DNA of 64,000 nt from Penicillium oxalicum (lineage: Eukaryota; Ascomycota; Eurotiomycetes; Eurotiales; Aspergillaceae). The stretch covers positions 2,976,001-3,040,000 of the forward strand of contig NC_064654.1 of the NCBI RefSeq assembly GCF_001723175.1. The letters are read 5' to 3'. Position numbers and translations under genes: made by a program. The notes beneath the pieces were generated by a model. The model saw only the letters and a program-made list of their open reading frames with translations. It had not been told where the DNA came from and did not search any database. This document shows, piece by piece, positions 35,866-46,523 of the stretch; the first letter of the stretch is position 1; each line of letters begins with the position of its first letter.

Positions 35866-36784
35866 ATGACCAGAGAGACCACACCGACCGCCACCACCTC
35901 CACTTCACCTACACAACCAGCTGCTGCTCACGCCCCGCCTTCCCTCCCCAACTCGCCGCTTGCAAAGCGCACAAAGACAGAATCCGCCGAGATGACAACC
36001 GACAGTGTTCCCGCCGTGACCTCAATCCAGCAGCCTCTGCCGCCGCTGTTGATCAAAAAGCTAGTGCCCTCGGCCAAGGCCCCAACGCGGGGATCTGCCT
36101 TTGCCGCGGGGTACGACATGTATGCCGCGAAGGAGACGGTGGTGCCGGCCAAGGGGAAGGCTCTGGTTGACACTGGAATTGCAATGGCTGTGCCAGAGGG
36201 AACATGTACGTTGGATTTGGACTTCTTTTCTTTTCGACTCTATTTTCTCTTCCTTTTTTCTTTCTTTTTGTTTCAAACCTGTACCACGACGGGCGTTTGT
36301 TGATTGAGCACTAATATATCAGAGCGGGGAATTCAATTGCTAACCTTTTCTTTTTTACCGTCGCAGATGGTCGCGTGGCACCTCGCAGCGGTCTTGCCTC
36401 GAAGCATTTCATTGATACTGGTGCCGGTGTCATTGATGCCGATTATCGGGGTGAAGTGAAGGTGCTGCTTTTCAACCATTCTGATGTTGATTTCCCTGGT
36501 AAGTTTTTTGGGGGTGTGATTCGCGGAGAGGGGAGTGTGGTCTGCTTGCATGTTGTGGAGCGTGGACTAAAGACAGGTTATCAAATACAGTCAAGGAAGG
36601 TGATCGCGTTGCCCAGCTTGTCCTCGAAAAGGTGAGATGGACTTTCTACTTCCCAGGATTAATATCGCGCGTTGGTCGGGTGTAACTAATGGCGGTGCAG
36701 ATCTATACCCCCGAAGTCGCGGTTGTTGAAGAATTGGAGGCGAGTGTCCGCGGTGCTGGTGGGTTCGGCAGCACTGGCGTTTAG
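35866..36784 (+). CDS. DUT1: dUTP diphosphatase (dUTPase), 198 aa
   Basis: Four exons: 35866-36205, 36367-36498, 36591-36631 and 36701-36784; introns 161, 92 and 69 nt, with CTAAC/ACTAAT branch sites in the first and third. All five trimeric-dUTPase motifs are present: AAGYDMYA (80-87), PRSGLA (119-124), the uracil-binding hairpin [13 protein letters not shown] (132-144, with the catalytic Asp and the stacking Tyr), [10 protein letters not shown] (161-170) and the C-terminal lid [10 protein letters not shown] (188-197). The enzyme hydrolyses dUTP to dUMP and pyrophosphate, keeping uracil out of DNA and supplying dTMP synthesis. The N-terminal 55 residues are extra to the catalytic core, Pro/Ser/Thr-rich with a basic PLAKRTK patch that could be a nuclear signal. 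Met43 offers a second start just before the core. The gene is tail to tail with pyridoxal kinase. Confidence 0.97.
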
Positions 36785-37110
36785 GATGATTTTACGACGA
36801 TAATGATTGAAAGTTTTTGATACGTGGCTGTGAAAGAAGACAAAAGGCGCATTTAGTGGATGACTGGAGACGTCCCGCTAGATTTTAGAATTGGCACTCG
36901 TGACTAGGTAGTCAAGCACAAATGAATGAATGTTTTGAGAATCTCTCTTTGGGTCATCTGGTACATTTGCAAGCGGAAGTGGGCACGAATCGGTTCGAGA
37001 ATACTCTTCTTGGTTGATTCTCCTCGCTCCAATATCTGCTTTTCCCCTGGTGAGACATAGGGACATGTAATATCACATCAACAGGCGGGTTGTGACGGAA
37101 CATCCGTCGT
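36785..37110. other. Shared 3' region of convergent genes
   Basis: A gap of 326 bp between the stop codons of dUTPase and pyridoxal kinase. It must carry both 3' UTRs, so the transcripts may overlap. I see no gene in it. Confidence 0.6.
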
Positions 37111-38661
37111 CTATTGTTTATCTGTGGTAATGTCTTCTTTACGTAGTGTTTGCACTTCGAATAGAGTGAGAGGCTCTCTCAACAATCTCGTGTTACGGAC
37201 CAGCCGCACCTCGGCAGCCTTTGTCCGGCGCAGATGCTCGCGCTTCTGCTGCTCCTCTGGACTTGTCGCTCCATTCAGGGCAGGAACCTCCTTTGCCAAC
37301 TCGATGTCTCGTGCCTCCATGGTCCGCTCAAGGACGCTGTGCATACTCGAGAGGACTTTGATCGTCGACTGAGCCAAGGGAAGCTCATTGGCTGGCACAT
37401 CGTCAGGCGACACCCAGGAGCGAGTCTGCAGGAGATCACCGCCCGCTGCAACGACTGCCTCGCGAAGTCGAGCCACAGTCAGCGCGGCAAACATGTCGCC
37501 CGTCCCACTGAAGAAACAGTCCAAAGCGGGAACATCGACTTGAAACAGACGCGGTGAGCCATCGGATCGGGTGGTTGATCCAATGATGGTCAAAAACTTG
37601 TCTGGTGAGTTCGGTGAAGACCCCGAGGCAGCAAACCCAGATAGTTGCACGGATGTGATGATCACATGCGGCACTGAGTAAATGCGATGGATGGCAGTGA
37701 TGGCATCGGCCAACGTGGCAAGCGATGTGATTTGAATGCCGGAGAGGACTCTGTGAAAGCAGGTCAGTAGGGATTCAATATTCGACTTTTTCCTTTTTTT
37801 CCCCCACTCCCTTTCACGGTACGACCTGGGCTACTGGGCGAGTGAAGAATTCGCACGCAACTTACTCGGCTTCAAACTGATTTGGAAGAATCAAATCGGC
37901 ATGGTGGATGATCTTCTTGTACGCGGGAACGACGTCGTCATTGACGTATAAACGGGCCTGATCACCCATCACAGGGTCGAGTACTAAACGACCGCCCATT
38001 AGCAAATGCGGCCCATGGGTTCCTTTATGGAGAACAAAAAGGGCCTACCCCAGAAGAAAGAGCCCGGTTTCGCCTCGGCCTTTTTCTGTAAGTCAATACC
38101 GATAGCACCTACTGCCTCTACGGCCGCTGCACTTGGAGCGTACCCAGACAGCATGACATCAAAGTCGGTGAGATTACTCTGACAGAGGCCCTCGTAAAGA
38201 TCCGTGATCTCCTGCGCAGTCGCACGAGTACCCTTGAATTGGCGATAGCCAGTATGATTACCTATACGCTTGATCATCAGCGTGGTTGACTCCAGATTGT
38301 AAGAATAGCAGAGAGACCTACTGAAATTGACCGTGTTCAATGCAGCGACTTCGCATCCTAATGACTGCATGACGAACCCCGCCATCGTATTGCCCACATG
38401 GCTGATGATAAGTCAGTAAAGCGTGTCACATCAGTCGCGCGACATTGTTGGGCGAGGCCATGACGAGGAAAAATGGACCCTCTCTCGAAGGAGAGCGAGC
38501 ATCGTCATGATCATCACATTATTGAACATCTGCCACGTACCCATAGGCCACCTGAAATACGAGAACTGTCAGTCGCAGGCTCCTAGTGGACATCGAACTT
38601 CTCGGCTTACATGGCTTGCGACGGCCAACACTCTCGTCTCGGGGACCAGGGCGTCAGACAT
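37111..38661 (-). CDS. BUD16: Pyridoxal kinase (370 aa)
   Basis: Six exons: 38661-38611, 38551-38541 (11 nt), 38401-38322, 38261-38049, 37983-37866 and 37750-37111; introns 59, 139, 60, 65 and 115 nt. Only this chain keeps frame and restores the family's N-terminus (VLAVASHVAYGHVGNTMAGF). Further signatures are NHTGYRQFKG, SGYAPSAAAV, the ATP-site strand VLDPVMGDQARLYV, LPNQFEAEVLSG, and FFSGTGDMFAAL with the ribokinase-fold catalytic Asp. It phosphorylates pyridoxal, pyridoxine and pyridoxamine with ATP, feeding the PLP cofactor pool in the cytosol. The length is near the fungal norm. The C-terminal 80 residues are a polar extension ending in an acidic/basic helix. The BUD16 symbol is by similarity to the yeast enzyme. 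Confidence 0.95.
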
Positions 38662-40208
38662 GATGACTCGGATGGGATGAGGTTCCAACCTTCTGCGAGT
38701 GAAACGATCGTGTGGGGGTGAAAGAGTTGGCCGAGCTGATTGTGGAGCGGCCGGAGACTCTTATCTAATTGGCCTTCGGAGAAAGTTGAGGCTTTGGCCG
38801 GGAAGAAACTCAAGGCGATTTACGTGGAATAGAGTCGTTTATCTTCAACGACAGGAAACAATTCGAGTGAACCAGAGCCACTCACTTCCAGGTTTTGTGA
38901 AAAAAGAAGGAGAAAAAAAGCAACTACGAAGATAAATCAAATCAAGAGGGCTGGGTTGCCAAAGTGTATCTGTAGTCTTTACACAAGTTGAGTTGGATCG
39001 CGCCGGAGAAGATCAATCAACCGCTCGGGTGATTTTCGTGACTTGTCACCGTCGCCAATGCGTACACAAACAGTCCCTGCTTGCATCTTCTCGTCCCATT
39101 CGATCTCAAACCCTCCAAAACTGGCCAGAACGCTTCATGTGAAATGCTCCTCACGGTGGCTTTGTGTCCACACAGCCATCACGTTTACATCCGAGCTTGC
39201 GGCACGTGAAGAGAATCAGGCCAGCTCCTCGAGAAAGAAGAGCGCAACAACGCAGGTGTGGTGTACTTTGCACCTATTCAGTTGCACGTCGACCTGGCCT
39301 CTTCAGAGTGCAATGCGCGCCATTGCCATGGTATCTTGAACGGGATAACTTGGATCACCGGGTCGCAATACTCTTGTGTTGGAAAAATTTGCCCTTCGCA
39401 ATACTCAGAACTCTCCACCTGGTTGCACGCGACCGAGGACAGCGGTTGCAGGTAGGATTTACCAAGCATGTATTGAGGAGGCCGATGTCAATAGCCACTG
39501 GTGCAAAGGCATGTGCTATCAATCCAAGTCAGACAACCAACATCCCACCTACACTTCACCTTGATAATTCCTCGGAAACCGTCGTGGCTTAGCACGAGTA
39601 CCAATGCCGTTGCCCCTGAGCCGCTCGAGCCAAGATCACCACCCATCGACCGTGTTGCCGACTCCACAGAACGCTCTAGTCCTCATCAGCCCTGCTCCGA
39701 GAGAGTCTAGCGCGCTGCTCCATCAGCGGGTTTTCGGCCTTGGCTGCTCAATTCATGACATGGACCACAGGAATTCCACCGTCAAACTGAAACTCTTCTC
39801 CCCCGTTCAGCCATTGCTCCGTGCCCGCCGGTTGGCTTCGCACAGTTCGAACTAGCAGGATGGTGGTGGCAGACTAGTCATCGCTAGTCTGGCTTTGACC
39901 GTTATCTCTCCAGCCTGGCGCAATCGTTCCGTTCACTCTTCTTAACCCCAGAGCTACTGTGCAAAGGACGACACCTGCTCGTCCATTCCAGTCTCTGAGC
40001 AGATCTCGAAAACAAAAAAAAAAAGTTAATCCGGTCTTCTTGTGACTGGTTGACGGCGACGAAAGAGTCTAATGAACATGTCGGCCCATCCATAGCGCTC
40101 ACATCGTGATTTTCTTACTTTTCTCCTTCCTTTCCTTTCATTCCTCCCATAGCCGATCACGGCAAGATCGCTTGCTGAACTGCATCCAGGGGAAAAGTCC
40201 TCATCGAT
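38662..40208. other. Intergenic, 1.5 kb
   Basis: Divergent gap between pyridoxal kinase and the GPI-protein gene. Open frames at 39,043-39,900 on the plus strand overlap each other and have no protein-like features. It contains the promoters of both flanking genes; a pyrimidine-rich stretch lies at 40,115-40,150. Confidence 0.5.
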
Positions 40209-41393
40209 ATGGAGACTGTCACTGGGACATGTCAATACATGGGCAAGTTCGTGGCCAATCACTCCGGTCTCTCGCCGAGTGACCGTCGCTCATTTTCTAA
40301 GCGCCACGGGTCGCATCCCGGCCGTGTGAGGTGGTCCTCGAAACGTTCAATGACCACTTATCATACTCTATTAATATGCATAATCATTCTATGTCTGTCA
40401 CCAGAGGCAGCGCTCGCCCAAAGCTCAGTCGCCGCCGCCGATGGTTCTCATGGCCTGGGATCGGCACTCGCACCATGTGGAGAGATCAGCACGGATGATC
40501 CCGCCGCAGAAGTCTTGACATTGTCCGTCGTTGGACAGGCACAGCCTGACGACGCCGAGAGCACCCACGGGTCGATATCGCCCTACATCGAGGAGAACCG
40601 AGTTCTTTTCTTGAAACGAAGTGATTCATCTGCCGACAATTCCTCCTACACGGAGGTGCCCGCCGCATTCGATACTCTATCAAACAACTTTGCCAACGCC
40701 AGTTGCGTCTCATTCTTTGATAAATTCCGGTCCAATTCGACGTTTACCGACTGTCTCGCCGTGTCACTCCTTCTCGGCAATTCCAATTCGTTCTTCCACA
40801 TCCTGACATCGGCCGTGAATACGGCCTATGTGCTCGACGCAGCGTGCGCGCAACCAGTCGACAAATGCGCCTCGGTCATGACATCCCTGGCCGAACAAAT
40901 GATGCACAAAGATCACTGTGCGCAGGATTACCAAGCGGGCAATTCCGTCGTGGAAAGTGTTTATCAGGAATTGATTGCCTATGAACCTGTCTACCGTGTC
41001 TCCTGCCTCACCAACCCTGAAACCAAGCAATACTGCTTCGTCGACGCCGTCACCAATACATCCGCTCCGAATGATTATAATGTCTATTTTGTACCGATCG
41101 GTAGCACTTTGACTTCATCCGGTCCGATCACCTGCAACAAGTGTCTCAAGGAAACTTTTGATATCTACGCCCAGTGGGCAAGTGTCAATGGACAATCTCT
41201 CGACACAACTTACGTCCCCTCCGCCAACCTGGTGAACAACTACTGTGGCTCCGGCTTTGCCAATACAAATGTCACCCTGGGCTCCCTGAAAGCGGCTGCC
41301 GGAGCTGGACACGCATTGCGGCCGCTCGATTCTCGAATCCTCATCTCATCCATTACTTTGCTCATCAGCATCGCAATGTCTGGCTCGTTCTAG
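40209..41393 (+). CDS. Secreted cysteine-rich GPI-anchored protein, DUF7729-like
   Basis: A single exon of 394 codons from ATG 40209. A typical secretion signal begins at the internal Met48 (ATG 40350), MTTYHTLLICIIILCLSPE with ALA-Q as likely cleavage site, so that may be the true start, giving 347 residues. The body (about 150-350) has ten Cys, fitting five disulphides, and several N-glycosylation sequons (NSS, NAS, NST, NTS, NVT). The C-terminus has a small-residue site (AAAGAGHA) followed by an apolar tail (ILISSITLLISIAMSGSF), the usual GPI-attachment layout. The Cys pattern (DKFRSNSTFTDCLA, ITCNKCLKETFDIYAQWA) recalls a fungal family of unknown function listed as DUF7729. The cell-surface or cell-wall location is inferred; no enzyme motif is visible. 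Confidence 0.82.
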   Translation: METVTGTCQYMGKFVANHSGLSPSDRRSFSKRHGSHPGRVRWSSKRSMTTYHTLLICIIILCLSPEAALAQSSVAAADGSHGLGSALAPCGEISTDDPAAEVLTLSVVGQAQPDDAESTHGSISPYIEENRVLFLKRSDSSADNSSYTEVPAAFDTLSNNFANASCVSFFDKFRSNSTFTDCLAVSLLLGNSNSFFHILTSAVNTAYVLDAACAQPVDKCASVMTSLAEQMMHKDHCAQDYQAGNSVVESVYQELIAYEPVYRVSCLTNPETKQYCFVDAVTNTSAPNDYNVYFVPIGSTLTSSGPITCNKCLKETFDIYAQWASVNGQSLDTTYVPSANLVNNYCGSGFANTNVTLGSLKAAAGAGHALRPLDSRILISSITLLISIAMSGSF

Positions 41394-42342
41394 CAGACAA
41401 TCTTGCGCCTTTCCAGCCCTTTATACTCCTATAGGCTGTTCGGCAATCGATTGAACCGACTCGGAATTCCAAGTTTAGACTCCCTCAGGCTGGTCAATCA
41501 ACTCTCCCATCGGGTGTTCTTTCTTCCCCCTCCCTCCCTTTCCCTCCTCATATGTACGAGGTTGCAAATAATGTGCGATGTTAGCGAGAAGCGTGTCTCT
41601 TTTTGATTCTATTCTGTTGTATATCATCTATTCTATTGTCTATAGTTAATTAATCCCCTGTTCACTTTCATTCGTTGAAGCCTAGTAAACACTATGATGG
41701 TGCCCCATTTATGCACCTTTCCTTGCTCGCACACCAGATCAAAGCTCATCACAGAGGTCATACCGTGCCCTATCCATTGGATAGGCATACTGCCCATCTC
41801 TGGCTATGGGCCTGGTACAGCATTTGCTGTGATGGGGACCCGAAGCGAGAGCTCATCAAGTTAGATAAAGGGCTTTAGGTTTATATAAGTGGTATGGGAT
41901 TGTAAAGACCATGGTTGTCGACTTGATTCTCACAACTTTAGACGATAGTTGACATTGGCTCGCAAGAAAAGAAAATGGTATTTTCTAAAATCATTTTTCA
42001 TGGAAAGGATTGATAGTATAATAACAGTCCTTTGCTGATACTGGTATCAGCATGAGCTCAGCTGGGAATTGCAGGCACGGGGGCACGACCGTTATGGATC
42101 ACAGGGGTCGGACAACTTCATGAAACGAATATGGACAATCAGATTTTCATCACAAATGTCATCAAACGGAGGGGAAAGAAAAGGCATGACTCTTGATAGG
42201 TCGTTACAACGAGGCAAATGTAAGGGGAAAAGAATATGTGCGCAAGAATACGCAAAAGAGAAAAAGAAAAAAAAAGAAAGGAGAACGCCATGCCATGATC
42301 ATAACAGCAAAGAGCGCTCCACGGATGGATGGATAGCGTCCA
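41394..42342. other. Intergenic between convergent genes, 0.95 kb
   Basis: It holds the 3' ends of the GPI-protein gene and of the AFI1-type gene. AT-rich sequence at 41,620-41,700 and 41,940-42,020, and an A-rich purine stretch at 42,240-42,290. No gene is seen. Confidence 0.55.
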
Positions 42343-44826
42343 TCAGCTCTTCCGCTTGATGTTATCACCTAGAGCGACCCCGACCAGACTTTGTGGCTCG
42401 ACGCTGAAGCTTGTACCGTGACTCGTCATGGCAAGAGAGCCGCCTGGGATAGTCGCAATGGGGCTTTGAGCACTCTCACGCTCGCGTTTGACCCGGAAAT
42501 ATCCCAGTTTGGCGAAACGAGTGAGATGGGTCCAAAAATGTCGGCCCGCCGGGTGAGCAGCGATGCGATCAAGCAATTCCACAGTTGCTTCCCGGACAGC
42601 TTGGTCCGGATGGAAAAGACCCATGCTGACGTAAAAGAGGCCGGCTTGGTTCTCGGGAGTCACAGTGAGCAGTTGACAGATACCCGCGTAGTCTTTGACG
42701 GCATGGGACAGTGCGAGATAGATGGCACCCGAGTCTGCGTGCGACAGCTTCAGTGATCGAAGCCGGTCGTGATGGTGGTGGATGTCCGGTCGCTGAATGG
42801 GCCGCGCCGGGTAATACATTGCCGCAATATCTTGAATATAAGAGTAGTACGAACGAGTATTCCGCCAACCCTCAATGCGAGAGACGGACGCGGAAAGCTC
42901 GCGTTGCTTGGAAGCCTCGTCGGGCCAGACATAGCCATGGCCCCTCAATGAGGTGGGATCCAGGGGATCTGTTTGGTGCCCAGTCGGACTATCGGGGGAC
43001 AGCTCTTCACCAGGCCCGATGATGTAGAGATTCGAGGCGCCGTAGACAGCCTCTTCAAATGCTGCCGCGACTCGGGTGAATTTGACAATGTAGGCGCGCC
43101 ACTTCGCCCGGACGGCATTCTCGCCATGCCGTTGACTGATGCTACGGAGAATGTCTTCCATGAATAGGTGGTCTCCTGTTGGATCGGTCTGAGAGGTGGG
43201 GGTGTGGATTGGCGCAGAAGCATGCTGCTGTTGGAAAAACAGCAGTCCTTCTGTGACTGGAGCAGGCTCGATGTGGCTCGATATCTTCATACGTCCCGTT
43301 GGCAAATCGCACAAAACATCCCACCATTCGGGATGGTTGGCAAACGTCGGATTCGTCACGCCGGCAATAAAACCCGGAACTTTGAGAAGATCGTCAATTT
43401 TGGTCAAGTCTGTGTAGGGGAAAGCGTGTCTAGTAAATCCACGCAGAATTCCCCCGGAAGCGATGGCACACGCGGCCAGAACAGCCTCAGCCACCTCACC
43501 GGAGGGTCTATTGTGCCCTAGGAAAATGACTCTTTTCTGCGTCAGAATCGCGTTCACGAGCACAATGATGGGATGTGTGAACGGGCCGCTTGTTGTCAGG
43601 TGTGGATGGTTTGGGAACCCCTGAGGCGCGGTCGCGTGTGGCCCTGCAAACGTCTGGATCAATTTGACGAGAGAAAAGTCGCCGACAGTTTCAGGCCAGA
43701 TGACCGTCGGAATCTTGACGGGAATCGGGATATCATTGTAGACCACTTTTGACTCAAATTCATGGGTGTCTCGCGGCAGCACATAACGACTCATCTTTCT
43801 CGGTGATGGAGGACCCTCGTCCTCCTCTGCTTCCTCTTCCTCTCGCTGACGAACCATCTGCTCAAACTTTTCAATGAACATGTCTTTTGTGTTGCTGGAT
43901 TGCAAGATGTGCCTCTCCAGGATGGACATCCGAGGCATCAGGGATAAATCCATGCTATTGACGGCGTCATACAGTGACGCGAGGGTCTCGGGGTAAGGCG
44001 ACTTGAAGTAATCCTCCAACGCCAAGAGCAGGAGTGGCTGTGATTTCGTAAGTCTCAGTTGCAAGGTATTCTTCAGAGGGTTCTTGGCGTACTTTGTATA
44101 TGTGCAGAAATGAATGTCTTGTACAAATCGCCATGGCCTTGACCACCGCACCTCTGCCAAATCTGTCAGGCCTCTTGCTTCCCGCCGCAATTTGACTCGA
44201 AGAAGGGCTTACCGTCGAACCGTATTGTCCTGCTTTGTGTTGACCAAGTTCAGCACATACATCAGAGGTGGGCCCTCTCCACCCTCTTCGTCGTCGCTGC
44301 TGTCCTCCTCAGAAACTTCTTCCGAGTCCTCCCTGAGAGAATCGTCTGCTTCGTCGCCTTCGCCGATGTTCACTTTCTTTCTCTTCTTTCTCTTCTTCTT
44401 GGTCCCATCTTCCGTCTCGTCCTCATCATCCCCGCTCGTGTCCTTGTGAAGAAAGAAAATGGTCCAATCCTGACTGCGCACGTGTGTCTGATCTGGAAGC
44501 ATGAGCTCGGCGAGCATGCTCTCATCGCCACTGATCGCTGCCGGGTATTGGTGCTCCATGATTGGCCCTCGGTCGATGTGGAAGGATGCTACCAGAATGT
44601 ATTCGACGTGACGCTCTGGCGAGTCCAGCGGATACTGCGACTTGCACCGCCGCGCCTTCTGACTCGCCGGGTTCTCGGCCGATGTACGTCTGAATGAGCC
44701 ATGAGAGCGACTAGGAGATCTTCCGACGAAGGAGGCAGCTGGAGAAAGCCGGGGGAGGCCATTGTTCTTCGGATTGGAGGTGGACAACGAGTCGTTTGAG
44801 GGTCGGTAGGGGAGCGTCGAAGACAT
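42343..44826 (-). CDS. AFI1: AFI1-type Arf3-docking, DENN/SPA polarity protein (789 aa)
   Basis: Exons 44826-44213, 44153-44093 and 44037-42343; introns 59 nt (CTGAC branch) and 55 nt. Splicing joins NTVRR to [20 protein letters not shown] and [11 protein letters not shown], a conserved DENN-type block. Residues 1-50 are disordered. About 75-205 hold the Afi1-type docking region ([32 protein letters not shown]) interrupted by an acidic/lysine-rich insert ([31 protein letters not shown]). Residues 205 to about 600 form the stabilisation-of-polarity-axis/DENN core ([20 protein letters not shown]). Yeast Afi1 binds GTP-Arf3 and helps localise polarity factors at the growing cortex; DENN proteins often act as Rab exchange factors. 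The start is the first in-frame ATG. The gene is head to head with the EF-hand gene, 615 bp apart. Confidence 0.92.
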
Positions 44827-45441
44827 CTTCCGGCAAGACTGCAAATTCGAAGCGTCTCAAAGGGCCAGACTCAAGCGTGAGAAGTGAATGACATGCCCTG
44901 TCTGCTAGCCTCGGAGAGCGAAAGAAATGCGATCGAAGCGCAGTCGTATGCTGCCAATCACCGTGGGCCAAGAGTTGAATAGTTCAGGGGTCAGTTCAGA
45001 AAAAGGGCGGTTCTCCACAGCGGGGACGATAGGCGATAACAGCTGCAATGAACCACCACATGTGGGACAGGTCAACCGAGCCTTTCTAGAGTCGATGCAC
45101 TCGAGGAGCGACCGAGATCTCTGCCTTTTTTTTCTTTTCATTCTGAATCGAGCAGTCCATCAGCTTAGTACAAAATTTGAAAGGGCTTGCTGCAATTGTG
45201 TCTCTCATTTGCAACGTCCGCGTATTTTTTTTTGTTGATAACAATCAAGAGCGAGCCTTTCTCAGCCGGGCAGATAACTCCGCACGTGCCCGTCCGGGCC
45301 GACTGTGTTGCCGGGTCATTGTTTACAGTCTCCAACACATGAGATATACTCCACTTACTACATCACTGGGCCGACGCAACAATGGTGAGCAACTGAGATT
45401 GTACATGACCATCGACCGAACAACATTCTAACAAATCTGAA
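44827..45441. promoter_or_regulatory. Shared divergent promoter (AFI1-type / EF-hand)
   Basis: Only 615 bp separate the two start codons, so at least part of the promoter is shared. A T-rich run at 45,125-45,139 and a second one at 45,225-45,235 are the only landmarks. A CTAAC at 45,428 is probably chance, since no in-frame upstream exon was found. Confidence 0.5.
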
Positions 45442-46421
45442 ATGAGCCAGTCTAGTGCACCAACATTTAAGCCATCGCCGCTCTCATTCGGAAGCCCAAG
45501 GGCGTCTCCCTTTCGGCGACCGTCGACACCCAACTCTCCGCCGGGGTCAGCCCGCACAGGCGGTACGCCAGGAAGCTCTCCCACCCGAGGGTTCACGCCG
45601 ATGCAATCGCCGAGCAAATTGAATCAAACGTACACAGCAGAGGAAGACAATGTGACAGCTCTTCCACGTGAGCCTATTTCTCAGCCCAAGTTCACACGAG
45701 AGCTTCCTCCTTCACCGACCAAGGGGGCTTACTCGCCCGGTCATCAATCGCCTATTGTCAAAAAGCAGTCTTTTAGCGCGCCGATTGCAAGTCGGGTGGG
45801 CGCCGACGCGGCGTCCAAACTCCCTGCACACCAAGTGCGGGAGATCAGGGAAGCTTTCCAAGTCTTGGATCGAGATAACGATGGTTTGGTAAACAAGGAT
45901 GACGTAGCAGATGTTTTGTCGAATATTGGTCAGTCCTCGAGGTGGTTCTCTGCTTCAAACCAAAAGTCCCCAAGCTCATCGATTTGCTTTTTCTAGGCCA
46001 AGATGCATCGCCTGCTCGTCTCTCTCGCTTCTTCCCCGATCCTTCTACGCAAAGCATCAACTTTCCCACATTTTTAAACACTCTTTCTCAACTCATGTCG
46101 CCCATGTCTTCCTCGCAAGAATTAATGAACGCTTTAGCTGCCTTCGACGACGATGACAATGGCCAGATTGACGTCGAAGAATTGCGTGATGCGCTTTTAC
46201 ACACGCTACCCGAAGGTGGCGATGTTCCCTTGACTGGGCAACAGATCGACGAGGTATTGAGCGGGTTTACCGGTCGACGGGCATTCGGGGGACGAAGCGC
46301 CAAGTCAGGGACGGTGAAACGGGGCGAAGTCTTCCACTACCATGATTTTGTCCGCAATGCAGTGGGTGGGGCGGAGAATGGGAGTAATGCACGCGTGGAG
46401 CCAGGGCCAGTTGGGGCTTGA
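45442..46421 (+). CDS. EF-hand protein, myosin regulatory light chain type (303 aa)
   Basis: Exons 45442-45928 and 45997-46421; 68-nt intron (GTCAGT..TTCTAG) joining VLSNI to GQDASPARL. Residues 1-125 are Ser/Pro-rich with repeated SPR/SPT/TPxxSP motifs, likely phosphorylated. The calmodulin-like half carries two intact calcium loops: DRDNDGLVNKDD (first) and DDDDNGQIDVEE (second), each with acidic residues at positions 1, 3, 5 and 12. Between and after them the helices (INFPTFLNTLSQL, VFHYHDFVRNAV) fit the degenerate hands of a light chain. A KKQSFS site before the first hand may be the kinase target. Myosin regulatory light chains bind the IQ motif of myosin II in the contractile ring. The annotation as light chain rather than another calmodulin relative rests on overall order and is not certain. 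Confidence 0.85.
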
Positions 46422-46523
46422 AGGCTCCGATCATCGAGCATTGAATGGTAGGCGTTGGAGAGGGAGTCTGGGGTTGCTTTAAAGTACTTGTAGCTGTTCG
46501 GATAGTCTCGCAATCACGATCGC

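Noticed and set aside
42391..43521. Plus-strand frames opposite the AFI1-type gene
   Set aside because: Antisense shadows of a well-supported exon.
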